NCBI GenBank assembly: GCA_034769895.1
Contig: CM068367.1
Location: forward strand, 89,401,399-89,465,398
Direction: 5' to 3'
DNA: 64,000 nucleotides
Source of the DNA: Magicicada septendecula
Taxonomy: Eukaryota > Arthropoda > Insecta > Hemiptera > Cicadidae
The notes beneath the pieces were generated by a model. That model made no database searches. It was given only the letters and a program-made list of their open reading frames with translations, and was not told the origin of the DNA. Position numbers and translations under genes: made by a program. Numbering within the stretch: the stretch's first letter is position 1; every line of letters starts with the position of its first letter. This document shows, one piece after another, positions 1 through 11,080 of this stretch.

Positions 1-1856
1 TAGTCTTCAGGTTATGTGACACAAATTTTGTAAATACAGTGAGCAATACACAATGTAGCTGTGTCTTGTTTTCAGTAAAATGTCATGTAGAGCTGAAAAA
101 ATTGTTACCATGGAACAATGTGATAGCTTTCAAAAAGATAACTTTGCGAAAGGCAACATGTCACATATTATGACAGTCTGCTGGCTGGCTGTGAGTAGGT
201 ATGGATGGATGCTTGACAAGAATAGCCTTCAACCCAGCTGTCTTCTGAAAGTTGTACATTGTGTAATGAGACCTCTTCTGTAACCTGCTGGCTAATGTTC
301 TTGTCCAAGATGCGAAGTTGTATGTTCAAGTTTTGTGGAAATTCTGTATACTGTCATTTTCCCCAGTGAGGCTAAAAAGGTAGCTGTGATATGCATAGAG
401 GTGAGGTGGATAGCTTACCCAGCACAGGAGATAAGATTTATGTGTGTCGACCTAGCTTCTGGTGTGCCACCCTTTCGCCGACAGAAAATTATCTGACAAG
501 CAATGGGATGGCGTGGGTACATAACAGCTGTTGCAGGTTGTGACAGGCCCGAAACTTAGCCAAAAAATTAACTCAAATTCTTCCTAGTACCAAGTGTTCT
601 TTTTAGAGTCAAAATATTCTTTTTATAGCTAAACTATCTTTTTAGAGTATTTTCTATCTTTCGCTGGTACAATGGTTCAACAGGATCTGACTCCATTGTA
701 CTTACACAGAATAAATGAGGACACAAATATCGAATTAATAATTATTAATCGAATTAATAATAATAAAGAAACAGAGAAACACATAACTAAATGAACAAAA
801 CACAAATGGGTAGGTAGTAACTTCTGCGCGTTGGTTCCAAAATGAACATAGCTACTAACAGAGCGTTTTGCCAGTTTATACAGCGGCAACACGTTGGGTG
901 GACGAATGTGTCCCTCTCCCATTTGTACAGTGACAACTACTATGAGGTCAATGACCATATGCAGTAAAACATTGCCGATGTCTGAGCAGGCAACACAAGA
1001 CGGTGCAAGTGCACATCAGTTCAAAAGCAATGCTATGCTTTTCTTCAAGTTTCTCTACTAATATTGTTCAGATTTCAAATTACTCAATAACTAAACTATT
1101 TATTCTGTGAGAGAATTAATATTATTTCCTTTCATTTCCAGGTCTGTTGCACCAGCAACAGCGGTTACATGGACGCCATGCTACTGCTGACAAGCCAACA
1201 ACCAAAACAAACTCTTGCAATAGGCATATACAAGTTTACTGAAATATAACACTATATCGGAATAACAATATACAGTACAGTCTCCCTAAAAAGAATTAGA
1301 TGGGGCCCTAACGTTTCCCCATTATAGAGAAATTCATTACAGGGAAAATCTGAAATAACTATACTGTTCGGAATAGAAATTGTGAAAGAATCAGCCAGTT
1401 TTTTTCATTAGAAAGAAATTGTCATTATGAAGAGCTCCATTATAAAGAAAATTTACCACATCACAGTAGCAGAAGATTAATATTTAAACTTACCTTCACA
1501 ATCATGCATCTTGTATCATGAATACCGACTTCATAATAAAAAGTGATTTCAGTGAATGATGTTTCTTATCATTTACAATTTTCATCATACAAAACAGTTG
1601 CCATTCCCGAAAGGCGACACTGGTGTTTTTGATTAATAAAAGTAAAGCATCTACATATATCTGGAAAACAGTAAAAGTGTATCATGAATAAATCCATTTT
1701 ACAAAAAATTAATAATATTAAAGTAATTACAAAAATGTATTATTAACATGAATTTATTCATGAAGATGACATTAAACAGTTAAGTTTTATAATATTATTT
1801 ATTATATATTATAAAAACTGTTTTCCCTGCTAAAAGCCTTCTCCTTCTGATAGCTC
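1..1856. other. No recognisable gene
   Basis: AT-rich sequence with only short, low-quality open frames and no motif that I can tie to a protein family. A short inverted AT-rich stretch (about 735-770) and a repeated CTTTTTAGAG-type string (about 597-650) are the only local structures. Probably decayed repeat DNA. Confidence 0.5.
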
Positions 1857-2195
1857 CTATCCGTTTCGGATATTGGATATCATACAAACTATTTTAACTT
1901 CCTGTACTGCTGCATGGAATAAGTCAGTAGTATTCATGCCAAACCAGGTCCTTAAAATTCTCTGCCATGATATTCTCAGTCGCCCAACACCTCTCTTCCC
2001 AAGTACTTTACCCTGTAGTATGGATTGCAATAAGTAAAATCTCTCTTCATTTCTCATGAGATGTCCCAGATACTGAAACTTTCTTATCCTCACTGTGTTA
2101 ATAATTTCCCTATCTTTCTTCATCTTTCTAAGAGCTGCAACATTAGTTATATGTGCTGTCCATGAAATTCTCAGTATTCTACGGTAAAGCCACAT
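1857..2195 (-). pseudogene. Non-LTR retrotransposon, C-terminal reverse-transcriptase tail
   Basis: A 112-residue open frame on the minus strand. It shows the WLYRRILRISW block, then the KFQYLGHLMRNEERF block and a GKRGVGR basic stretch. This order (W.YRR.L.ISW, then a Y.GH..RN/RM block, then a GRxR.SW block) is typical of the region after the RT domain in RTE/CR1-like insect LINEs and in many 'endonuclease-reverse transcriptase' gene models. The catalytic RT domain (xADD) is absent, so this is a 5'-truncated dead copy. No target-site duplication was identified. Confidence 0.7.
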
Positions 2196-2536
2196 TTTGA
2201 AAGATCTAAAAAGCCTTAATCACTATTAATTGGGCTTGTAATAAATTCTCTAAAACTCTTCTTCTTAGAAGAATAGAGGATGGTCACATTCTGAAGTTAT
2301 CAGTGTCTGCTGACCACCCTCTGGTTTAAAACAACCTTACTTCTAATCCTATTTGTGCATCCACTAGATCCAAGAACAACTTTCTCATTCTTCCACTATC
2401 ATTTCTCCAATTGACCTTTCACTTTGGTAACTCATTTCTGTGTGCTAATTAAGAATCCCATCACAAATGACTCTCTGATGAAGTGTTTGTACAACCATTT
2501 TGTTACGTGTACCTTATTAAATAATATCTACATTGT

Positions 2537-2809
2537 TCAGTCTATACTTTCATAAAATCCTATGATTCTCTTCCAGCACCACAAGTCTAATTGTTTCACG
2601 TCACTCTTGCCAATTCTCTCCAATTTTTCTCTTATTCTCCCAAGGGAGAATAAGGGTAATGTATACAGAAAAATGTTTAACTGTTTCAAGGACTTCATGA
2701 GAGGTTTCCTTGTTTCCATTTTCTGAGTCCAATTAAGGTTACCAATCTCCTTGTTGTCATAAAAGCTAGTTTTGTCTGTGGGCTCTTCAATCCAATAATA
2801 CTCTGTCAC
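2537..2809 (-). pseudogene. Possible second non-LTR RT-tail fragment
   Basis: A 90-residue minus-strand frame ending in a LWCWKRIIGFYES string. This resembles the xMWCYRRML block that opens the post-RT region of insect LINEs. It lies upstream, in reading direction, of the clearer fragment at 1857-2195 and could be part of the same decayed insertion or a separate one. The rest of the frame is not recognisable. Confidence 0.3.
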
Positions 2810-3279
2810 TCATATATTTGAAAGTCTGTTACCTCCTTCAGCTTTATAGTTCATAAATGAGTACTCAGTTTAACTCTAGCCAAGGTTTTTATTGTTATTT
2901 TAAATTAAAACATTTCACCAAGTCTGTTATGAATTAAAGAGAAACTGGGGGAAGGGTACCACATAAGAAGAGCCTCAGCTTGTCTTAGTAACATTATATA
3001 TATTCAGTACACAATTCACAAAAGCATAAATTCAGAATAAACATTGACAAAGAATTATCTCGTAAATATAGAGCTAACACATTGAGAATATAAAAAAAAA
3101 AAAACATATTAAGAAAGTCAAAGCAATGGAATGTGACACTATACGAAGACCTGATTACCCCAGAAATACAAAGTACATAACGGTGGTCAAATGTTAATAT
3201 GTATGATGTACTGATGTTTTCTCATTGCCTTTGTCTACTAATTTGTACAAAATGACAAAACAAAAACAATATCTATACT
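2810..3279. other. Unannotated AT-rich stretch
   Basis: No coding signal or repeat recognised. A run of A residues near 3090-3104 is the only local feature. Confidence 0.4.
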
Positions 3280-3803
3280 CAGTGGTTGATTTCTAAAATT
3301 ATAGGTGCCGGAACGCATCAATTCAAAAGTTGTACAGACACAAATATACTTATATTTTATATTGGCGTATAAGTTTACATCAGGTTATTACCAAAGGAAG
3401 TCTACATTTTTAAAGCCTTACAAAATATGTAACGTACGTATAAACTTGTATCTAAAACAGTTTGTAATAAAGTTTCTAATAAAGTTTGTACTGATATTTC
3501 TAAAGAGCTTCATCGTCAGGTTAGCCGAATGATAATTGGAAACATGTCACTCATGATGGCGCCATCCTGGAGCCTCAATCAAACTCTAAGTGATAGTTTC
3601 AGGGGTTCGGATATTTTAAAAAGTTTCCATAGTTCCAACATTGTGTCATCATATTGTTTGTTTCTTGACTTTTCCTTAATCTTTGTATCTAATACTGTAT
3701 GATGACAAGAAATCACCCCTCTCACATTCACTTGAATTTATTGCTCTTGATTCAATAGCATATTTCAAGGTAGAAAGACTAGCCGGAAAATTCTGGAATG
3801 TAC

Positions 3804-5384
3804 TATTACCTTCGCGTAGGATTTTGGTTTTTATAAGATCCAAAGTCTTGGGCGCCAAAATACTACACCACGCAAAGCAAGACTAAATGTTGAATATTCA
3901 TTAATATTAATTTTTTCGTTGTATGGTCAATTTCTACAACTAAACTCTCAAAGCAAGGGTTATTTCTAAATATATATATCTAATTGTTGATATTCAACTA
4001 TTGAATTTAGCTCTTACTTTGGGGTAGCGACTCTTATAATTAATCTTAATATTAATAATTAAATATGACAAATTATACGTTTAATGATCTTGAGTTTAAA
4101 GATTACATTATTAATATCAATATTCAGTTTCTTATGATTATTCTCTTTTTAATTGTGGATTCTTTTTAACTGTTTGAGTTACCAAAATAATTGAACTTTA
4201 ATTACAATGTTAATATGAATGTTAATATAAATTTTACTTGTTGGTTGAATTCCGTAATTACGGTGCGGAGTGTCTCCCCAAACGTCGTCGGTCCGGTGAT
4301 CCTCTGGTCCACTGCTGCTAAGTATATCCCCGTCAGTCGCACTCGTTCATTCGTAACTCTATATACACTAGTTTCACACACACCAGGCACAATTCACTTT
4401 TTATACTTTAGTAAGAATACAACGGTGACGTGTTACACAATATTTTCTTACACCTAGTATATAAGTTATTGGATATAAGTGCTTCCAACATGGACACGAT
4501 ATGCTGATACCGTCGGATTAATTCGTACATGACAAGTTCCGCTATAGAATTTCTCAGCTCACCGTAACTTTACACTTCGAACTCCGATTCAATCTCAGGC
4601 GAATTACAATTGCTTTAATAAATACTTAATACTTTATTTGAATACTGTTTACTGTTTGAAACTTCTTCAACAATTTACTTTCATGAATTCTATTATTTTA
4701 GTGATTCAAATACGACTGTTAGTCTTACTGCTTTGATGACTTCACTGTATACAACTTACTACTTTTGCGAATATGATTTGTTTAATTTATCAACTAAATA
4801 ATAATTCTTTAATACACCGGTTACGAGTCTAAATAAATGTAGTACCTCTGCAGACTGACTAAACTTTTTCCAACTACGTTTTTTATACTCGACTTAAAAC
4901 TACCCTCACCAAATATTTACAAAATACACTCTGATTGGTTTCATGTATCGCGAAATACAATTTTACCCAATCTACCCCGAGAATTCACCCGCTAAAAAAA
5001 TGGACGCTTTTTTCTAATCGTCAACCCAACGGCGTGTACACGTGGTGGGAAAGATGTGTTACATGCATTTCTCTGTTTACGCTCTCTGTCTTACATAACG
5101 GTACTTTATTGTTGAAAGCACTTAAAATTTACCAACTTTCACACATTTTTTGTTAGTTTCTACTCACAATGCAGTTTTATGATAGCCAACCCTCTACGTG
5201 ACTTTTTGTACTTTCTGGCCGTTTGGCAGGCACCGACTCAAGCGTTGTTCCTTTTGAACAAATACCGCTCTGGTACCTTCTAACTGCATTTACTTAACAT
5301 CGTTTTTTACAGATTTACATTTGATATCTATGATATATGAATTAATCCCCATAAAATTGCATCGTATTCAAATTTTACGTTATA
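3804..5384 (-). repeat. Gypsy-1 left LTR (element 3' LTR)
   Basis: This 1,581-bp repeat matches the split copy at 10874-11077 plus 26873-28569 with only scattered substitutions and small indels. The left boundary (TATTACCTTCGCG) follows the GTAC duplication. The right boundary (...ACGTTATA) is where similarity to the other copy stops. A primer-site-like string, minus-strand TTTTGGCGCCCAAGACTTTG, lies inside the LTR near 3840-3862. Short open frames inside it recur in the other copy but look noncoding. Confidence 0.85.
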
Positions 5385-5933
5385 TTAGTCCCCCAATAGA
5401 ATTATATCGATTTTTTTAGATTGAAAATAGAGGCTAATTCTGTTGTTGCCTCACTATGAATGGTTCTAATCACATTTTAATTGTAACTCTTAATCTATCA
5501 TTATGCTATGATACATGTTTACCTATACATTAATTGCTTTATGTAACTTAATTCTATTATACACAATACTGTACATTTATATCTTGTACCTCTAGATATA
5601 TTTGGTTACTTCACTGAATTCATTAACTAAAGTTGTTTACAAGTACCAGCCGGCGATCAGCTGTTGTTTACAAACACACCCTCAGCTTTAATCAGATTAC
5701 CTGCTTGTCAAATTGACACAAGGGTAGATTATTGACATTTACTTTCGCTCTGCCATTGTTATTTATGACCTACTTTCTCCCTCTATGCTACTGCATATTA
5801 TTATCTCTTATACGTTTTAGAATACATACGTAAATTTGTAACATTTTAATCCTATACAACTTGAACTAAAGCATTGTTAGTTAATTAGCAATTATCATCT
5901 TGTTATTACAGAATTGTTATAGTTACTTATGAC
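5385..5933 (-). other. Gypsy-1 internal 3' region, noncoding
   Basis: The stretch between the left LTR and the hAT insertion. It holds the probable polypurine tract beside the LTR and no long frame on either strand. The pol genes expected here in an intact element are missing. Confidence 0.5.
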
Positions 5934-6044
5934 TAGGGGGCGGATTTCTATGATATGTCATATTTTTTCCCTTGACATTATTTCAGGTTTCAGCTTGATT
6001 TAAACTTAATTCCAAGTATTTTGATGAAGATTGATAGTGTTTTA

Positions 6045-6180
6045 TTGTGCATATAATTGCATATTTCGGTAGTTTTAAGTTTTTTAGCATATTTAGCACT
6101 AAAATGCATATTTAAGTTATATTTTTTGACTTTTCATATGCATATTTAGACATTTATGAAGTTTTAAAGCATATTTACAG
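6045..6180 (+). repeat. Subterminal GCATATTT motif cluster of the hAT
   Basis: About five copies of GCATATTT, several extended to GCATATTTA, are spaced irregularly 15-40 bases apart inside the left end. At least one more lies near the right end (about 8341-8348). Short subterminal repeats near both ends are known transposase-binding sites in Ac-like and other hAT elements. That role here is inferred from position and repetition only. Confidence 0.6.
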
Positions 6181-6524
6181 TGAAAATGGATTATAATAGC
6201 ATTTTCGTGTATTTTTCACACAAAAATGCATTTATTCGTTCCGTAACAAATTGTGGTGTGTTAAAGTAGTAAACACATCTTTCAGAATGTCCTTAAAATA
6301 CCTATATATTCCGAGAAATGGTTAATAAGGTGTGAAATCTCTTTGGAATGCGGATTTCAAGTACCGTTAGGCCTCTATTGTTTGCCTCCGTGAGCGATAA
6401 TGCCAGCGGGCAGAAGTGAAGGGAGGGGGAGGGTTTTTCTTACATTTTGTAAAGTGCTTTTAACTTTCACCTTCCCCTGTAATGGTCATTCACTCATTCC
6501 GTGTGTCCGCAGTTTGTTTCCATC

Positions 6525-8033
6525 ATGCCTAGAATAAAGAGTTCAGTGAATGAAAACGTGCGCGGTTTTATTCGACAATTTGGTGATAAAATATTTAGTA
6601 CCGATGGCACTATTTTATTTTGTAAGTTGTGTGAAGTTAAAGTCGCCACTGAGAAACGTTTCACTGTGCAGCAACACTGTAATACGGCAAAACATAAAAA
6701 TTGCTTACAAAGACAGTCAGCAGTCGATAGTAGACAACTTCTATTATTCGAAAAATCTGCTAGTACTTCCACTTCATCTTCCAACACTTCAGAGTTTGCG
6801 AAGGATCTCTGCAGGGCGATGATTTCATCCAACATCCCATTGAAAAAGCTTAACAATCAAAGCTTGAGACAGTTTCTGGAGAAATATACGAAACATCCGG
6901 TTCCAAATGAATCAACGCTGAGGAAGAACTATCTGACTGGGTGTTACGAAGAGGTGTTGGATAAAATAAGATGTAGCGTGGGGGACTGTAAAATATGGGT
7001 TTCAATTGATGAAACAACAGATGCTGATGGGAGGTATGTTGGAAACGTGATTGTTGGAACACTGAAAGAAGACAGACCTGGAGAAATATTCCTCCTAGCA
7101 TGTGAAGTGCTAGAGAGGACAAATCATTCAAGTATTGCTGTCTTATTCGACGGTTCTTTGACTATACTGTGGCCAAATGGGGTAAAAAGAGAGAATGTTC
7201 TTCTCTTTATGACGCGGCTCCTTATATGATGAAAGCAGCCAAGGGACTAAAGATGTTATATCCGAAGATACATGTAACATGCCTTGCGCATGCTTTACAT
7301 AGAGTGGCCGAAGAAATTCGCAGTAACTACCCAAAAGTGGATAAATTAATATCAAATGGAAAGAAAGCCTTTAAGAAATCACCACTCCGCCTGCAGGTAT
7401 TTAAAGATGCAGCTCCTTCATTGCCCCTTCCTCCCCAGCCTGTCCTAACACGCTGGGGTACCTGGATTGAAGCTGCGGTATATTACTGCAACAATTACGA
7501 CACCCTGGAGAAGGTCATGAACTCCTTGGACCCTACAGATTCTTCGTCAGTGAAAATAATGCAAGATTTGTTTTCATGTTCCCCTATAAAAACTGACCTA
7601 GCTTACTTAAAATCCAACTTCGGTTTCTTACCGAGCAAAATCACCCAGCTAGAAGCTTCAGGTTCTGAACTAAGTGATGCTCTGAATATTGTAAAATACA
7701 CAGAACAAGAATTAAAATGTGCAAAAGGAATTGTAGCAGCCAAAGTTTGTGTAAAATTAGTGAGTGGACTGGAGAAGAATCCTGGATTTTTGCAACTGTG
7801 TGGCATAAGTGAGATTTTGTGCGGAAATGAACCAGGTTCAGACTTTCGAAAATGAATTTTCATCCTTTGACCTAAGTTTATTTAAGTACGCCCCCATTAC
7901 TTCGTGTGATGTGGAGAGAAGTTTCTCCCGCTACAAGACCATTCTCTGCGACAACAGGAGAGGATTTTCATTTCACAACCTGAAAATGCATGTCGTCATC
8001 AACTGCAACAATTCAGCTGATAATGAAGACTGA
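6525..8033 (+). pseudogene. hAT transposase (BED finger, RNase H-like core, hATC), two frameshifts
   Basis: I place the start at the ATG at 6525 (MPRIKSSVNENV). Residues about 25-60 carry a CxxC...H...H BED-like zinc finger. The first catalytic aspartate lies in the VSIDETTDADGRYV block. The frame shifts near 7211-7216, inside the block whose second half reads DAAPYMMKA (second Asp), and continues with CLAHALHRV and TRWGTW. A second shift near 7830 leads to the hATC dimerisation motif (DVERSFSRYKTIL, with the catalytic Glu) and the stop at 8031-8033. Without the shifts the protein would be about 500 residues, normal for the family. Splicing could explain neither break well. Both look like small indels. 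The parts are in correct order and otherwise uninterrupted. Confidence 0.9.
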
Positions 8034-8391
8034 GATCAGGTAAGAATATTTTTAATAGGGGTGTCAAATGGGATTTGCGTAAGTAAAATTATTTAATTAC
8101 TTTTCTCTCCCTTACAGGGTTGGTGCTGCTTTGCAGAATGCAGTTAAAGGAGTTCGTGAATGCTGCATTGTGTGACTATCTTAAAGACACTCATTTGAAG
8201 TAGATAATTAAAAATAATAATTAACATGATTAACTCTATATTTAATTAATAAAATAAAAATGTAACACATACGTGTCATTAATAAAGTCATATTTTGGAT
8301 TTTATTGGTCATGTTTTAATGTTTTTAGGTCATAAATGCATGCATATTTCCTACATTTTTAGGTCATAGAAATCCGCCCCCTACTTATGAC

Positions 8392-8507
8392 TATTAAATA
8401 CTTATCTGCGTTTTGTGTTTTTACAATCTGTTCGATATTTTCTGTGTTATGCTTGTTGTCTATGTGTGTTGTAATCTGTTAATTTTCATAATACGGTTTT
8501 AGCTGCT
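8392..8507 (-). other. Gypsy-1 internal sequence between the hAT and the protease remnant
   Basis: A short AT-rich segment with no clear coding content. It is the continuation of gypsy-1 after the hAT target-site duplication. Confidence 0.4.
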
Positions 8508-9060
8508 TTATATTGAAGTTCCGCCGGATCCGTCCCGGTTGTCGAACATCTTCAAATATTCTTCGTAGCTCACTCCGTTCTCCCTCTGTGATCTCTTCGA
8601 TATCTTGCACCTTTTTATTAATTGATTATTCAATACCCTCCTCTGATGCTGAGAGTTCCACCTGTAATATTTCTGCTGTAGTCGCTTCTTCATGGGTATG
8701 ATCCCCCTGAATTCTTATCTGTTTGTTACTCAGGTCAATCACACATCCATTCTCCGCTAACAGTTCAACCCCCAGTATGCACTTTCTGATCAGTTCAGGT
8801 ACAACTATGAAAACGCTGTCAAATTTTAACTCTCCAATTTGAACGGTCAACAGTACTTGTTGTGTGATTCTTTTTGATTTGTTGCCCGTCGCTCCCTTGA
8901 TTACGGTGTTGGACAGCTTTAAAATTTCTATTCTGCCTAAATCTTTTTTATTATTGCTGAACCAACGTTTGAGATAGCATTAACTTGGCTCCGTGTGTCT
9001 ACCAATGCATTAGTCGGCATGCCGTTCAACATAATCCGGATTTCTGGACATTTGTTTTTC
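8508..9060 (-). pseudogene. Gypsy-1 retropepsin (protease) remnant
   Basis: Minus-strand reading. Near 9030-8970 a block with ALVDT followed by R and SQVNAIS matches the retropepsin active site, but the DTG glycine codon reads CGG (8991-8999), giving DTR. After a frame change the sequence continues with a block containing CILGVELLAENGCVIDLSN, the second conserved retropepsin region (ILG.D/E.L....IDL). A protease without the active-site glycine is expected to be inactive. The frameshift and the missing RT/IN support a dead copy. Confidence 0.75.
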
Positions 9061-9174
9061 TTAAAATTACATCTATATTATCAGCTATTATTAATTCATC
9101 CCTTAAATCTAAAAATGTAGTGTTTACATACTTAGTATTACCGCTTAGATCTAATTTGTATTTACAAATCTTGT

Positions 9175-10650
9175 TTAGTTTTTTGGCAGCGTGACAACAG
9201 CTTTATTATTATCGGTTCCGCTTGTCGACAGGGTTGCAGTTGTCTCTGTTTTAAACTGGTTTTGGTGCTTGGAATACCTGGCACAGAGCTGTCGATCCTC
9301 AATACCTTTTTCTTTGTTCAGTCCGTGTTCAAAAGTCTTTTCTCTCTCTTCCTTCGCACGTGGCCAATGTTTGTATTCCCTTCTACCATCAAAGTGTCCC
9401 TGGTTCGTTGACCTAGAGTCATTACGTATACTCATAAATTCCAACAGTACCTGCTCGAATTCACTTATCGTACTCACACCACGGGTAATAATAGCGACCT
9501 CAATTTCATGTGGATAGTGTCTTGCAATTTTTCTTATCAAGTGCCTATCCCATATTGGAGGGATTAGTTGTCGGTTCTCCAGTAGCTTTCTTTCCAAATA
9601 TTGAATCATATTCGTTCCATTTTCTGGGTGGTACTTCCCGAACTCCAGTTGATCCCGAACACGTTCTTGGATCACGACGTTCCAATACTTGTTGATAAAT
9701 GCTTCTGTGAATCCCACGAAGTTGTGTATACTATCCTTCACCAACCTCCACCAGATTGCGGCCTCTCCTTCGAGATGTCTTGCTATCCATGTGATATTAC
9801 TGCTATCTTGATAGTATTCTTGGTAGATTTCAGTTAATTCTTTGACGAACTCCATAGGAAAATCGCTGGTCCCATTATATTTTATTTCTTTGATTTGTTC
9901 CTGATTAATGCTTCAGGTTATTGGTGAAGCATTTACTAATGCTATTTTTGTTCGAACGTCACTTTGTATCTGCTGTAATTTAAGGTTAGTTTCGTCCGAA
10001 TTATTATCGATTTTTGTTTCTAATTCTTTTAATTTCTCGGCTTCTAATTTATGTGCCGCGAAACTCTCGTCACTATGCTTACTATTCGCAATTAATTTCT
10101 TGTTAATTAGCTTAATATCATTGCTATGCTTTTCATCGCTTTCTTTAATTAGTTTTTCCGTATCGTTAAACCTATTATTAATTCCATCATTAATTCTGTT
10201 AATTTCATCCCTAATAATAATATTAGTCTCTAATCTAAATTGTTTGAGAAGTTCTTGGTTTTCTCTTTTGAAGTCGTTAAGTTGTGCGGCTACCTCGTCT
10301 TTTATGATTTGACTTTGTTGCGTAATCTGTAGTACTAGCTGTTGTATCTGTTGTGCCTGTTGTAACGATTGTTCTTGGATTTGTTTTGATGTTTGTGCCT
10401 GCTGTAACAATTGTTCTTGGATTTGGCTTGCTATTTGTTGTAGTATTGCACATATATTGATTTCTTTGGGTGTCTCTGGTACTGTCTGTTGTGTCGGTCT
10501 CCCTCTAATCTCTTTCAGTGTTTCTGGTGTTATCTGTTGTATTTCTGTTTCTCCGTTGTCTTGTCCCTGCGTCCCTGAATCTTGATTCTCCATGTTAATT
10601 TGTGCAAGTGTCTTAGGATCTCCTAATTGGTTGTTAACATCAAATTCCAC
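9175..10650 (-). pseudogene. Gypsy-1 Gag, one in-frame stop
   Basis: Two minus-strand frames lie in the same phase: 10650-9913 and 9855-9175. A single TGA (9913-9915) interrupts them and the intervening codons stay open. The N-terminal half is Gln/Asn-rich and contains heptad-like QEQ..QQAQ repeats, predicted to form a coiled coil. The second half carries a retrotransposon Gag capsid core: WIARHLEGEAAIWWRLV, then FINKYWN and a QLEFGKYHP block. No zinc knuckle is evident at the C-terminal end. The architecture (long coiled coil, then capsid, no CCHC) parallels gypsy-2, although sequence similarity is low by eye. Likely once translated, now broken. Confidence 0.8.
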
Positions 10651-10873
10651 TTCGCTATTGTGAATTGTTGCTGTTTCTGTATTCAGGTTGCTTACTTGTT
10701 TGTGTTGTGGTGTATGTGCTTGTTTCGCCTACTTCTACTTCGTGTAATCATACAATGTTTCACTTATCTAATCTATATTCCTTACTCTCTACTTTTCTTA
10801 TTTTTCTTATTCTATTCGTAACTCAACACAGTTTGCCAAGCTTCTAAATTAAGCCTTACGAGTGGGCAACAAA
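10651..10873 (-). other. Gypsy-1 5' leader and primer-binding region
   Basis: Sequence between the presumed gag start and the right LTR (the element's 5' LTR). Directly after the LTR, the minus strand reads TTTGTTGCCCACTCG. This may be a mutated primer-binding site (TGT instead of TGG). A TGG-containing version of the same LTR-end/PBS motif lies about 57 bases away, inside the LTR. Confidence 0.5.
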
Positions 10874-11037
10874 TACTACCTTCGCGTAGGATTTTGGTTT
10901 TTATAAGCTCCAAAGTCTTGGGCACCAAAATACTACACCACGCAAAGCAAGACTTAATGTTGAATATTCATTAATATTAACTTGTTCATTGTATGGTCAA
11001 TTTCTACAACTAAACTCTCAAAGCAAAGGTTATTTCT

Positions 11038-11077
<40 letters not shown>
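10874..11077 (-). repeat. Gypsy-1 right LTR, first part
   Basis: Matches 3804 to about 3970 of the left LTR, then runs into an expanded (AT)n tract (about 11041-11077) where gypsy-2 inserted. The remainder of this LTR resumes at about 26873. Confidence 0.85.

Positions 11078-11080
<3 letters not shown>

Larger units (their letters stand above)
5934..8383 (+). mobile_element. hAT transposon with perfect 20-bp TIRs
   Basis: Terminal inverted repeats TAGGGGGCGGATTTCTATGA (5934-5953) and their exact reverse complement (8364-8383) are flanked by a perfect 8-bp duplication, CTTATGAC (5926-5933 and 8384-8391). The element is 2,450 bp and inserted into the internal region of gypsy-1, so it is younger than that element. 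It holds one hAT transposase with a BED-type finger, broken by two frameshifts. Repeated GCATATTT motifs lie inside the left end. The perfect termini suggest recent mobility, probably in trans given the broken frame. Confidence 0.93.

Noticed and set aside
4191..4457. 88-residue plus frame present again at 27374
   Set aside because: It lies within the gypsy-1 LTR copies. An opposite-strand frame of similar length overlaps it, and there is no domain or codon pattern suggesting a gene.
8626..8850. A complete viral-type protease gene
   Set aside because: The active site is mutated (DTR), the frame is split, and it sits in a pol-deleted element.
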